Part shown: one piece after another, positions 7,499 to 14,803 of the stretch
Layout of the letters: the number at the start of each line of letters is the position of its first letter
Position numbering within the stretch: position 1 is the stretch's first letter
Assembly (NCBI GenBank): GCA_000436075.1
Contig: FR884615.1
Location: forward strand, 431 to 16,031
Direction: 5' to 3'
Length of the DNA stretch: 15,601 nucleotides
Origin: Eggerthella sp. CAG:209
GTDB lineage: Bacteria; Actinomycetota; Coriobacteriia; Coriobacteriales; Eggerthellaceae
Notes under the pieces: model-generated
Databases searched by the model: none
What the model was told of the DNA's origin: nothing
The model's input: only the letters and a program-made list of their open reading frames with translations
Made by a program: the position numbers and the translations under genes

Positions 7499-7528
7499 GA
7501 GCCTGGAGCAATGTTTTGCTTCGGGCTC
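7499..7528 (+). terminator. Possible terminator hairpin downstream of LysR
   Basis: The stem pairs 7499-7511 with 7516-7528, 13 pairs including two G-T wobbles, with the 4-base loop TGTT. It is followed by TTGCCCTTT, a poor U tract. It is 161 bases beyond the LysR stop, farther than usual. An alternative 8-bp pairing, GCTCTTGC (7525-7532) with GCAAGAGC (7551-7558), competes for its last four bases. Confidence 0.4.
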
Positions 7529-7698
7529 TTGCCCTTTGGGGGCGATGTATGCAAGAGCGCAGGGTGATGCCTCTGGTCGTTGGTTTAGCCCTCGATGCGG
7601 ATTAGGTCGACATCTATCGCTGCGCTGTTCGATTAGTCCACAAATGGGGAGTTTCTGTAAAGGGATTGATGGATGAGGGGCTATCGGCAGTAGCAGGA

Positions 7699-7704
7699 TA
7701 CAAT
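7699..7704 (+). promoter_or_regulatory. Candidate -10 box of the YhgE/Pip operon
   Basis: TACAAT matches the -10 consensus at five of six positions, 84 bases upstream of the GTG start. There is no recognisable -35 at 16-18 bases (GAGGGG lies there). The transcript would begin near 7711, so its leader would contain the 7727-7755 hairpin. Confidence 0.35.
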
Positions 7705-7726
7705 AACTAAGTTCTGTGTTCAGTAT

Positions 7727-7755
7727 CTGCGCGCCCGTTGTTTTTAGGGGCGCAG
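7727..7755 (+). repeat. Leader hairpin of the YhgE/Pip operon
   Basis: GCGCCC (7731-7736) pairs with GGGCGC (7748-7753), and CTGC/CAG extends the stem past a two-base bulge. It lies between the candidate -10 and the ribosome binding site. It is GC-rich but followed by GTTGTGG, so it is not a terminator. Confidence 0.5.
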
Positions 7756-7770
7756 TTGTGGTTGTTATGC

Positions 7771-7785
7771 GAGGAGGTGTTCCTC
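7771..7785 (+). promoter_or_regulatory. Ribosome binding site inside a small hairpin
   Basis: The ribosome binding site GAGGAGGTG (7771-7779) decides the GTG start at 7789. Its first bases GAGGA pair with TCCTC at 7781-7785 around GGTGT, so part of the site can be masked in a 5-bp hairpin. The element is short and may simply be weak structure. Confidence 0.55.
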
Positions 7786-7788
7786 AGC

Positions 7789-10377
7789 GTGAAGAATGCC
7801 CTACGCGTTCTTAGGCGTGACTATCTGCGTTTGCTCAAGGCGCCGGCTGCTTTGGTGGTCGTGTTCGTCTTGGTGGTGCTGCCCTCTCTCTACACCTGGT
7901 TCAACGTAGAAGGTTTTTGGAACCCTTACGACAATACGGGAAACATCCGTGTGTGCGTGGTCAACGAAGACGAAGGTGCCTCAACCGGCATAATGGGCGA
8001 CCTTGATTTGGGCAGCCAGGTGGTTGATCAGTTGCACGACAACGATCAACTTGGTTGGACTTTCACCGACCGCGATACTGCCATGGAGGAAGTGAAATCG
8101 GGGAAGGCCTATGCGGCGTTTATCATTCCTTCGGATTTCAGCTATGACGTCACTACGTTTCTGACAGGCGACATCACTCAGCCAAAGCTCGAGTATTACG
8201 TAAATGAAAAAGCGGGTGGTGTTTCGACCAAGGTTACCGACACGGGCGCGAATACCCTGGATGAAACCATCAATTCCACCTTTGTTTCTACGGTCAGCGG
8301 TGTAGTTGCTGAAGAGATCGACGAGGGTCTGAAGCAGGCCGAAGGCGACATTGGCGATGCGCGAACTTCCATCGAAAAGCAGCTGGATAAAGCAAATGCC
8401 TCGTTGTCGGATGCGCGTAACGCGGTTAATGATTTGTCGTCCGCCTCAAGCGACCTGTCTTCTAAGACCAATGACGCAAAAGGCAAGCTTCAGGGAGCCA
8501 AAGGCGATATCGCTAACTTGAGCCAGCAGCTTTCAGAGGCTTCTAACTTGCTTTCCGAAACCCAGCAAGCGTTGGGTCCCTTTGTGGTGCAGATGACAGG
8601 CGTGTTGGACCAGTCCTCCAATTTAGCTTCTCAGGCTGCCACCAACGCAAATGCCGCCGTGGGCAAAGTGAATGAATCTATTTCGGGTGCAGAAGGCACG
8701 GTTGACGCCGCAGTTGCCCAGGGCGAAGCAACGGTGAAGATGAACACTGCCATAATTGCTTCCTTGCGGTCGCTCGAGGAAACGCCTGGTTTAAACGACG
8801 AAACAAAGCAGGCCATCGAGGAATCCGCTAAGACCCTTGAAGCGCAGAACAACTCGCTGCAATCTGCTGTTGCTGGGGTGAAGGACACCTATTCAGCTTT
8901 GAAGTCGGCCTCGAACGATATAGCTTCGGCATCTGAAAAAGTGAATACTGCCTTTCAGGGCACACTCGAAAACACCGACAAATACCGTGGTACGCTCACC
9001 AGCGAAACGCTTCCAGCATTAAGCGATAGCACCACGAAACTCTCGAATGCGCTTTCGGGTCTTTCGACGGCGGTGTCTAACCAGTCGCTGCTCATCGATC
9101 AGTCGATAACGGCCCTCGATCAGCTTAATTCCGCGCTGCAAACCACGGCATCCGCGCTTGGCCAAACCGATGGCGTGCTTGCTGGTTTCCAAGACGATAT
9201 CGATACAGTCAGAACCGATCTTGTTGCCTTGGGTACCGCTAACACCTTGCAAGATTTGCTTGGCGAAGACGGCCTGAATCCTGAAAAGATTGCCGGCTTC
9301 ATGCTTTCGCCGACCGAGCTGCAGACCGAAGAGCTGTATTCGGTTAATGCCTATGGATCTGCAATGGCGCCATTGTTTATGAACATGACGTTGTGGATCG
9401 GCGTGTTCATGCTTTTGGTCATTTTGCGCCAAGAGGTTGACGATGAGGGCATCCCTAACCTTTCCTCACGTGAACGGTATTTGGGTAAGTGGCTGTTCTT
9501 GGCGCCCTTGGTTTCCCTTCAGGCTATAGTGTGCTGCGCTGGTAACCTGTTCTTAGGCGTTCAGGTGGCAAGTGTGCCCCTGTTCTTTTTGACGGCGATG
9601 TTCGCATCCCTTACCTACCTGTGCATTCAGTATGCGCTTTCGGTGCTGCTGCAGCATGTTGGCAAGGGCCTCTGCATCATTCTCATCTTTGTGCAGATCC
9701 CTGGCGCTACGGGTCTGTATCCCATCGAGATGACCCCCGATTTCTTCCAGGCTGTATACCCAGTGTTCCCATTCACGTATGGCATTAACGCGCTACGCGA
9801 AACCATTGCCGGTTTCTACGGACTGCAATGGTTCGGCGAAATGGGCATGCTGTTCCTGTATTTCTTGGCGTTCTTCGTCATCGGCTTCCTGCTACGCCCT
9901 TACCTCACCAATGTGAATCGCATGTTCAGCAAGCAGATTGCCGCGAGCGATATCTTGAATGGCGAAGAAGCAAAACTTCCTGCGCGCCGCTATCGTATGG
10001 ACCAGCTGTTCCGTGTTTTGGCTGACAGGGAAGAGTATCGTAGTCAGCTAGCAGAAAGCGCCAAGCGTTTTATGGGTTTGTACCCACGCTTAAGACGAGG
10101 CGGTTTCTTCTTCGGTTTGGCGGTGCCCGCCATCGTCACCCCGCTTCTTTCCCTTTTGGGCTTCGAAAAGGTGATTATGCTTACGTGCTGGCTTATCTGG
10201 TTGGTGGCCATCATCCTCTTCCTTGTTGTGATTGAGTTCATCCGTGATCGTTTGGCTCACGAAGTTGCCCTCGACGACTTGTCTGACGACGAGTTGCGTG
10301 ATCTGTTCCGGGCTCGTGATGGCGTTTCTGACTCTCCGGCTCCGCAGCCGGTTGACCTGAAAGGCGGGCTGAAATAA
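7789..10377 (+). CDS. YhgE/Pip family membrane protein 1 (with extra C-terminal membrane pair)
   Basis: An 862-residue membrane protein of the YhgE/Pip family, whose membrane part resembles ABC-2 type permeases and which includes the lactococcal phage infection protein. One membrane helix (about 18-36) precedes LPSLYTWFNV (31-40), NTGN (49-52) and VVNEDEG (57-63). A long extracellular Ser/Ala/Asn-rich, coiled-coil-like region reaches about residue 525. Several membrane segments then follow, with PDFFQAVYPVFPFTYGINALRE. About residues 740-862 add a basic stretch, two more hydrophobic segments (about 770-820) and an acidic cytosolic tail, all absent from its partner. GTG at 7789 is chosen because GGAGGTG lies nine bases upstream and because this start aligns without gaps to the partner protein; the TTG at 7738 does not. 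Export, envelope or surface-receptor roles are family-level guesses. Confidence 0.85.
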   Translation: MKNALRVLRRDYLRLLKAPAALVVVFVLVVLPSLYTWFNVEGFWNPYDNTGNIRVCVVNEDEGASTGIMGDLDLGSQVVDQLHDNDQLGWTFTDRDTAMEEVKSGKAYAAFIIPSDFSYDVTTFLTGDITQPKLEYYVNEKAGGVSTKVTDTGANTLDETINSTFVSTVSGVVAEEIDEGLKQAEGDIGDARTSIEKQLDKANASLSDARNAVNDLSSASSDLSSKTNDAKGKLQGAKGDIANLSQQLSEASNLLSETQQALGPFVVQMTGVLDQSSNLASQAATNANAAVGKVNESISGAEGTVDAAVAQGEATVKMNTAIIASLRSLEETPGLNDETKQAIEESAKTLEAQNNSLQSAVAGVKDTYSALKSASNDIASASEKVNTAFQGTLENTDKYRGTLTSETLPALSDSTTKLSNALSGLSTAVSNQSLLIDQSITALDQLNSALQTTASALGQTDGVLAGFQDDIDTVRTDLVALGTANTLQDLLGEDGLNPEKIAGFMLSPTELQTEELYSVNAYGSAMAPLFMNMTLWIGVFMLLVILRQEVDDEGIPNLSSRERYLGKWLFLAPLVSLQAIVCCAGNLFLGVQVASVPLFFLTAMFASLTYLCIQYALSVLLQHVGKGLCIILIFVQIPGATGLYPIEMTPDFFQAVYPVFPFTYGINALRETIAGFYGLQWFGEMGMLFLYFLAFFVIGFLLRPYLTNVNRMFSKQIAASDILNGEEAKLPARRYRMDQLFRVLADREEYRSQLAESAKRFMGLYPRLRRGGFFFGLAVPAIVTPLLSLLGFEKVIMLTCWLIWLVAIILFLVVIEFIRDRLAHEVALDDLSDDELRDLFRARDGVSDSPAPQPVDLKGGLK

Positions 10378-12566
10378 TGAGAGTGATCCGCCAGCTTTTC
10401 GTCGATGACATGAAGCGTATCTTCAGCAACTTGATTACCGGCCTTATTATCTTGGGTTTGGTGTTGCTGCCTTCTATTTTCAGCTGGTATAACGTGCTGG
10501 CATGCTGGGACGTGTTCCACAATACCGGCAACCTGAAGGTTGCGGTAGTGAACAACGACGAGGGCTATCAGAGCGATCTGGTTCCCATGAAAGTGAACAT
10601 GGGTGAGCAGATTGCCAGCTCGTTGCGAGCTAACGAGCAGATGGATTGGGTGTTTACGGACGAAGGCGACGCTATCGACGGCGCTAAATCAGGTAAATAC
10701 TACGCGGCAGTGGTTATCCCCGAAAGCTTCAGCAAAGACATGATGACGTTCTACTCGGGTGATTCAGGTCATGCAGATCTGATTTACTACAGCAACGAAA
10801 AGAAGAACGTGGTTGCGCCGAAGCTTACCGATCAAGGCGCCAGCAAGGCGTCAGATATGGTGAACCAGGTATTTGCCAAAACGCTCGCAGAAGTGGGCAT
10901 GAACGTTGCTTCCTCGTTGCTGAAGTACTCGGATAACGCCAATATCGATAGCCGATTGGGCGATTTGGCAAACCATGTCGATACTATGGGTGCTCAGATG
11001 TCTGATGCCTCGCAGACGTTGAGAACTTACGCTCAGGTACTCGATGCCTCTCAGTCTTTAGTAACGGGCTCGGCTGAGCTTTTGGGCCAGGCAGGTGATT
11101 CTGCCGCTCAGGTAATGGATTCCGCCAACCAAGCGAAAGACTCCGTTTCTTCCATGGGTGATGCCCTGAAGGCGTCCAATGCCGCTCTGGGCGAGGCCAT
11201 TTCCAATAGCGCAGCGGGGTATGAGGGCGTTTCAAATGCAATCGATCAGGCTTTCAGCTCTGCCAATACCCTTGCGGGCACTTCTGCAAGTAGCTTGGAT
11301 AATCAGGCCTCCTCGATCGAGGCTCAGGCTTCGCAATTCGAGTCGTTGGCGAGTCAGGTAAGGAGTTTGGCAAATGTGCAGAGCGATCCCAGTTTGAAGG
11401 AAACGCTCACACAGCTTGCTGTGCAGTTGCAGGCTTCTGCCGATTCTCAAAAGGCGCTGGCTGACGGCTTGCGTACTGCTGCCGATTCCATCAGGGCTGA
11501 CGCTTCTTCGGCTCAGGCCGAGCATGACAAGGTGAGCGCTCTTGCGGCTCAGGCGAAGGGCAGTGTGGGTCAGCTTTCCGACGATTACAACAACACTATC
11601 AAACCTCAGCTTGATGCGTTGATGGACCAGGTCTCTGCTATGTCGAGCTCGCTTTCTTCGAGCGCGTCAACGCTTGGTTCGGTGGGGGATGATTTGCAAA
11701 ACGGCGCTGATTCCCTTGCTGGCCGCATCGCAACATCGAAGCAGAAGTTGCTCGACACGGCATCCGATCTAGATGATTCAGCGCAAAAGCTCACTTCGCT
11801 TTCCGCCGCTATGCGTGAGGCGCTTGCTTCGGGCAACCTCGAACAGTTACGTACGGTGCTCTATTCCGACCCCGATGCCCTTGCATCGGCGCTGGCGGCT
11901 CCTGTGCAGCTTGAGCGTAATGCGGTATTCCCTGCAGATAACTTCGGCTCTCAGATGGCGCCGTTGTATACCACATTGGCTTTGTGGGTTGGCTCATTGT
12001 TGCTGGCGGTTGCTATCAAGGTGGAGGTGTCGCGCAAGGCGCAGATTAAGCTGGGGTATCCAAAACTGTATCAGTTGTTCTTGGGGCGTTTTGGCGTATT
12101 CGCTTTTGTTTCCCTGTGCCAAACCACGGTTCTTGCTCTTGGCAACATGCTGTTCTTGCAGGTGCAGGTAAGCAATCCGTTGTTGTATCTGATTTGTTTC
12201 TGGCTAGCGGGCTTGGTCTTCACCTTCATCATTTACTCGTTGGTGGTATCGTTTGCCAACTTAGGTAAGGCTATTGCCGTGTTCCTTCTTATCATTCAGG
12301 TTACCTCCGGCGGTGGCAGCTTCCCGCTCCAGATGTTGCCCGACTTCTTCCAGGTTCTTAGCCCCTTCCTGCCGGCAACGCATGTTATCAACGCTATGCG
12401 TGCCGCCATGATGGGCGTGTATATGAATGATTTCTGGATAGAAATCGGCTTACTGCTGCTGTTCGTTGTGCCGTTCCTGCTGCTTGGGCTAGTGTTCCGC
12501 AAGCCCTTGATGAGATTCCTGAATTGGTATATCGAAAAAGTAGAGGAGTCGAAACTGGTTTGCTGA
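10377..12566 (+). CDS. YhgE/Pip family membrane protein 2
   Basis: A 729-residue paralogue of the preceding protein. Equivalent motifs fall at identical positions: membrane helix about 19-38, LPSIFSWYNV (31-40), NTGN (49-52), VVNNDEG (57-63). A Ser/Ala/Gln-rich extracellular coiled-coil region reaches about residue 525. The C-terminal membrane domain of several helices includes LPDFFQVLSPFLPATHVINAMR, matching PDFFQ...INALR in protein 1. It ends soon after its last helix with a short basic/acidic tail and lacks the extra C-terminal pair of helices. The ATG shares one base with the TAA stop of gene 1 (TAATG), so the two are translationally coupled and probably made in fixed ratio, which suggests a heteromeric complex. 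No ATPase gene is adjacent. The stop is followed by an intrinsic terminator. Function is unknown. Confidence 0.88.
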   Translation: MRVIRQLFVDDMKRIFSNLITGLIILGLVLLPSIFSWYNVLACWDVFHNTGNLKVAVVNNDEGYQSDLVPMKVNMGEQIASSLRANEQMDWVFTDEGDAIDGAKSGKYYAAVVIPESFSKDMMTFYSGDSGHADLIYYSNEKKNVVAPKLTDQGASKASDMVNQVFAKTLAEVGMNVASSLLKYSDNANIDSRLGDLANHVDTMGAQMSDASQTLRTYAQVLDASQSLVTGSAELLGQAGDSAAQVMDSANQAKDSVSSMGDALKASNAALGEAISNSAAGYEGVSNAIDQAFSSANTLAGTSASSLDNQASSIEAQASQFESLASQVRSLANVQSDPSLKETLTQLAVQLQASADSQKALADGLRTAADSIRADASSAQAEHDKVSALAAQAKGSVGQLSDDYNNTIKPQLDALMDQVSAMSSSLSSSASTLGSVGDDLQNGADSLAGRIATSKQKLLDTASDLDDSAQKLTSLSAAMREALASGNLEQLRTVLYSDPDALASALAAPVQLERNAVFPADNFGSQMAPLYTTLALWVGSLLLAVAIKVEVSRKAQIKLGYPKLYQLFLGRFGVFAFVSLCQTTVLALGNMLFLQVQVSNPLLYLICFWLAGLVFTFIIYSLVVSFANLGKAIAVFLLIIQVTSGGGSFPLQMLPDFFQVLSPFLPATHVINAMRAAMMGVYMNDFWIEIGLLLLFVVPFLLLGLVFRKPLMRFLNWYIEKVEESKLVC

Positions 12567-12608
12567 TACGCCCGATGACCTAGCAGGTTCCAGTTGCCTC
12601 AAATGACG

Positions 12609-12656
12609 AACCGCCCTTTGCTTTATGCTGACGCAAAAAACGAAGGGCGGTTTTTG
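12609..12656 (+). terminator. Intrinsic terminator of the YhgE/Pip operon
   Basis: AACCGCCCTT (12609-12618) and AAGGGCGGTT (12643-12652) form a perfect 10-bp stem around a 24-base loop, followed by TTTTTGTTGTT on the plus strand. It lies 42 bases past the stop of the second YhgE/Pip gene. The minus-strand flavoprotein gene ends 12 bases to its right, so the hairpin may stop both converging transcripts, although its minus-strand tail is not U-rich. Confidence 0.85.
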
Positions 12657-12668
12657 TTGTTGGTTTTC

Positions 12669-13196
12669 CTAGGCGCGCTGTTTGCCAGTGAAGGAATCTA
12701 TGTCGATGCAGTAGATGTTTGTGCGGGCCAGCGCTTGGTCGGTAAAACCGGCGCTAGCTCCGGGGGCCAGATGATGCATGATTCGGGTGAGCCCGTAACG
12801 TTTTGCTTCGGTGCCTTGGATTCGATGAACGGTACCCGTACCCATGATGCTGCGATACGCATAGGAATAGGCACAGGCATAGGGGCCTTCTATCACGCCG
12901 TCCTCGATATCCATTTCGATAGCGACACGTGGTTCGCGATTGAAAAGCTCTGCCTTGCGTCCCTCGGGAGCCGAGTGCACCCATAGTGCTAGGCGTGGGG
13001 TGGGGGCATTGTTGCCAGGGCTTTCAGGGTCTGCCCAGTCGTAACCAAAACTCATGGGGACAATAAACATGCCTTCTTCGTCGAGTGCCCCGATGCGTAC
13101 GGTGTGGCAGGCTTCAACAATAGCGTGAAGCTGGTCGATATTGCGCACTTGGCGGCTTGCCTGGCGCATGGGGCGATGCATCGGTGCGTTTTCCAT
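12669..13196 (-). CDS. Pyridoxamine 5'-phosphate oxidase family flavoprotein, Nim-like
   Basis: A 175-residue soluble protein of the split-barrel flavin-binding fold. The pattern is that of the Nim/pyridoxamine-oxidase-like group: RQVRNIDQLHAIVEACHTVRIGALDEEGMFIVPMSFGYDW (17-56), LALWVHSAPEGRKAELFNREPRVAIEMDI (69-97), then SYAYRSIMGTGTVHRIQ (110-126), with a C-terminal strand. Members bind FMN or related flavins; some are linked to 5-nitroimidazole reduction, but most are uncharacterised, so a resistance role should not be assumed. Length is normal. The ATG at 13196 is preceded by AGGAGGACTC, an excellent ribosome binding site. The gene is convergent with the YhgE operon and divergent from the dehydrogenase operon. 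Promoter elements are unclear. Confidence 0.85.
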   Translation of the reverse strand: MENAPMHRPMRQASRQVRNIDQLHAIVEACHTVRIGALDEEGMFIVPMSFGYDWADPESPGNNAPTPRLALWVHSAPEGRKAELFNREPRVAIEMDIEDGVIEGPYACAYSYAYRSIMGTGTVHRIQGTEAKRYGLTRIMHHLAPGASAGFTDQALARTNIYCIDIDSFTGKQRA

Positions 13197-13246
13197 GAGT
13201 CCTCCTGTGTTTTGATTGTCCTGATGGTATCAGATGCGTTCCGCAT

Positions 13247-13264
13247 AATGGACGTGCGTCCATT
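13247..13264. promoter_or_regulatory. Candidate operator dyad near the flavoprotein gene
   Basis: AATGGACG (13247-13254) and CGTCCATT (13257-13264) are exact reverse complements around TG. The dyad lies 50 bases upstream of the flavoprotein start codon, in the divergent promoter region, so it fits an operator for a dimeric regulator. No regulator gene lies next to it in the window. Confidence 0.45.
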
Positions 13265-13453
13265 CCTTGCGTATTGCGGCTTCGGTTATAGCCTAGGGCT
13301 GCGTTGCTACTGAATGCGTTGCTATTTGAAAGTAGCTCTGTGTCGAATAAAGGAAACACGCTTGTTTTAGCAGGCAGAGGAAGAGTTTGACGGAATCTCC
13401 CTAGGACAATGAGGGAATTAACGTCTCTGTACGCGAATTCAGGGTTTTGTGCG

Positions 13454-13462
13454 TGGTATTCT
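13454..13462 (+). promoter_or_regulatory. Candidate extended -10 of the dehydrogenase-racemase operon
   Basis: TGGTATTCT is an extended -10 (TGn plus TATTCT, four of six to consensus). No convincing -35 lies upstream. Transcription would start near 13469 and produce a leader of about 93 bases containing the hairpin-plus-T element. Confidence 0.35.
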
Positions 13463-13481
13463 TCTGTAGTGATGAAGGTAG

Positions 13482-13519
13482 CGCTTGGGTTCGCATCGGT
13501 TCGGGTCTGAGCGTTTTTT
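13482..13519 (+). terminator. Terminator-like leader hairpin (possible attenuator)
   Basis: The arms 13482-13493 and 13502-13513 can pair over 12 positions, five of them G-T wobbles, with an 8-base loop, and are followed directly by six T's (13514-13519). No plus-strand gene ends nearby, so if transcription begins at the upstream candidate promoter this acts within the leader of the dehydrogenase gene. The wobble content makes the stem weak. Confidence 0.4.
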
Positions 13520-13561
13520 CGGAGTATGGCCGCAAGGCCGTCCGCTAAGGAGGTTATTGAA

Positions 13562-14803
13562 TTGGTAGACGTAGAAGAGCTGCGCCGCGCACCTATCGCC
13601 ATCTTGGGTGGTGGCGCTGTTGGTAAAACCTGTGGTGCTGACTGTGCGTTGGCTGGCCAGGAAGTTCGTATTTGCGACCTGGATCCGTTCTTTGACAATG
13701 CATTGGGCACTGTTATGCGTACGGGTATCACCTTGCAGGACAAGGCACCGGGGACGCAGACTAAGTACGGTTTCCGTCGTATGGGCAAGGGCGAATTTGC
13801 CATGGCAACCAATTCTGTAGCCGAAGCGGTTAAGGGCGCCAAGCTTATTGTTGTGGGCATCCCCTCTATCGCCCATGAGATTTTCTTCCGCGAGCTCATT
13901 CCTGCTTTGGAGGATGGCCAGATCGTTCACATCATTCCCGATAACTATGGTAGCCTGAAGCTTCGCAAGATGATGCGCGAAATGGGCTGCACCAAGAAGG
14001 TTATCATCGGTGGTTGGTCAAGCGCTCCCTATGGCACGCGCGTCGATACCGAAGGCGGCGTTGCAAAGCCCACCTGCTCGTTGGTGTATCGCGCTATTAC
14101 GTTGCGTGGCGCTGCGCTTCCTGCAAAGGACACGGAAGATTTCGTAGAAAGCTCGAAGGCCTTGGGTTGCTTTGATGCCATCACTGAAGGCGATGGCGCA
14201 GTGTGTGGCGATACCGTTATGGATATCGGCTTCTCCAATGTGAACCCGGTTATCCATGTTCCCGGTACGGTTTTGGGCGTATCCACGATGGAAAACTTCG
14301 GCACGGTCTTGGACAAGAACATCCACGACTACTCCATCTACTCCCATTCTTTCTGCCCCTCTATTTCCGAGGTTCAATACCAGTTCTATAACGAGGAAAT
14401 TGCTCTGGCGGAAGCTATGGGCGTTGGCATCCAGCCCTTTAAGAAAGAAGTGTTCTACCAGCGCACCAGCGTTCTGGGCGAAGAGTACATGGGCGAGGGT
14501 TGCAACGTTCCGTTCGAGGAGCAGTGGGAAGTCGGTTTTGCCACCGGCCCCTTCACCATCAAGAACCGCTATGTAACCGAAGATGTTCCCGTTGGTTGCC
14601 ATGTGTACCATGAGCTGGGCAAGAAGTTCGGTGTTCCTACGCCTATCATCGATTCCATGATTGTTTTGGGCGGCGTTATGAACAAGACCAACTTCTTCGA
14701 GACCGGCCTCACCTTGGATGAGCTGGGCATTGGTCATATGACGAAAGACCAGATGCAGGCTTATCTGCGCGAGGGCGAATACGTGGCTCCCGAGGGCGAG
14801 TAA
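13562..14803 (+). CDS. NAD/NADP octopine/nopaline dehydrogenase family protein
   Basis: A 413-residue soluble dehydrogenase. An N-terminal Rossmann domain carries ILGGGAVG (14-21) for NAD(P) binding. The C-terminal domain has the opine-dehydrogenase features: NPVIHVPG with His232 and RYVTEDVP with Asp341, candidates for the His-Asp catalytic pair known in octopine dehydrogenase and in N-(carboxyethyl)norvaline dehydrogenase, with similar spacing. Such enzymes reductively join an amino acid's amino group to a 2-oxo acid, or do the reverse. The TTG at 13562 is preferred over the ATG at 13526: AAGGAGGT lies seven bases before the TTG, whereas the ATG has GGAG only one base away, and the first residues after TTG lead straight into the Rossmann strand. 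The stop abuts the start of the racemase gene. The actual substrate is unknown. Confidence 0.85.
   Translation: MVDVEELRRAPIAILGGGAVGKTCGADCALAGQEVRICDLDPFFDNALGTVMRTGITLQDKAPGTQTKYGFRRMGKGEFAMATNSVAEAVKGAKLIVVGIPSIAHEIFFRELIPALEDGQIVHIIPDNYGSLKLRKMMREMGCTKKVIIGGWSSAPYGTRVDTEGGVAKPTCSLVYRAITLRGAALPAKDTEDFVESSKALGCFDAITEGDGAVCGDTVMDIGFSNVNPVIHVPGTVLGVSTMENFGTVLDKNIHDYSIYSHSFCPSISEVQYQFYNEEIALAEAMGVGIQPFKKEVFYQRTSVLGEEYMGEGCNVPFEEQWEVGFATGPFTIKNRYVTEDVPVGCHVYHELGKKFGVPTPIIDSMIVLGGVMNKTNFFETGLTLDELGIGHMTKDQMQAYLREGEYVAPEGE

Larger units (their letters stand above)
7338..7788. other. Structured intergenic region between LysR and YhgE/Pip operon
   Basis: These 451 bases hold no convincing gene. 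A 43-codon frame at 7545-7676 shows nothing protein-like. Instead there are several inverted repeats: 7499-7528, 7525-7558 (sharing four bases with the first) and 7727-7755, plus a small hairpin over the ribosome binding site at 7771-7785. A weak promoter-like pair (TTGAAA 7404-7409, CATATC 7427-7432, 17-base spacer) and a good -10 (TACAAT, 7699-7704) are present. The region could hold the LysR terminator and the leader of the YhgE operon, or a small RNA. Confidence 0.55.
13197..13561. other. Divergent intergenic region, flavoprotein / dehydrogenase operon
   Basis: These 365 bases carry no supported protein-coding gene apart from a very short possible leader frame. They contain two dyads near the flavoprotein gene (13221-13233, CTGAT/ATCAG around GGT; and 13247-13264), a 10-base direct repeat TGCGTTGCTA (13300-13309 and 13315-13324), a candidate extended -10 (13454-13462) and a wobble-rich hairpin followed by six T's (13482-13519). 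Just before the ribosome binding site is a small GNRA-loop hairpin (13526-13541). Confidence 0.6.

Noticed and set aside
7545..7676. 43-residue open frame after GGGGGCG
   Set aside because: It shows no recognisable protein features, overlaps the competing hairpins and has no neighbour-based support. I treat the stretch as non-coding.
13526..13561. ATG start giving a longer dehydrogenase
   Set aside because: GGAG lies only one base before this ATG, while AAGGAGGT is ideally placed for the TTG at 13562. The extra 12 residues also fall on the GNRA hairpin and the ribosome binding site itself.
13114..13899. 261-codon open frame on the minus strand
   Set aside because: It overlaps the start regions of two well-supported genes and the structured leader between them; its translation has no domain and no ribosome binding site was seen.
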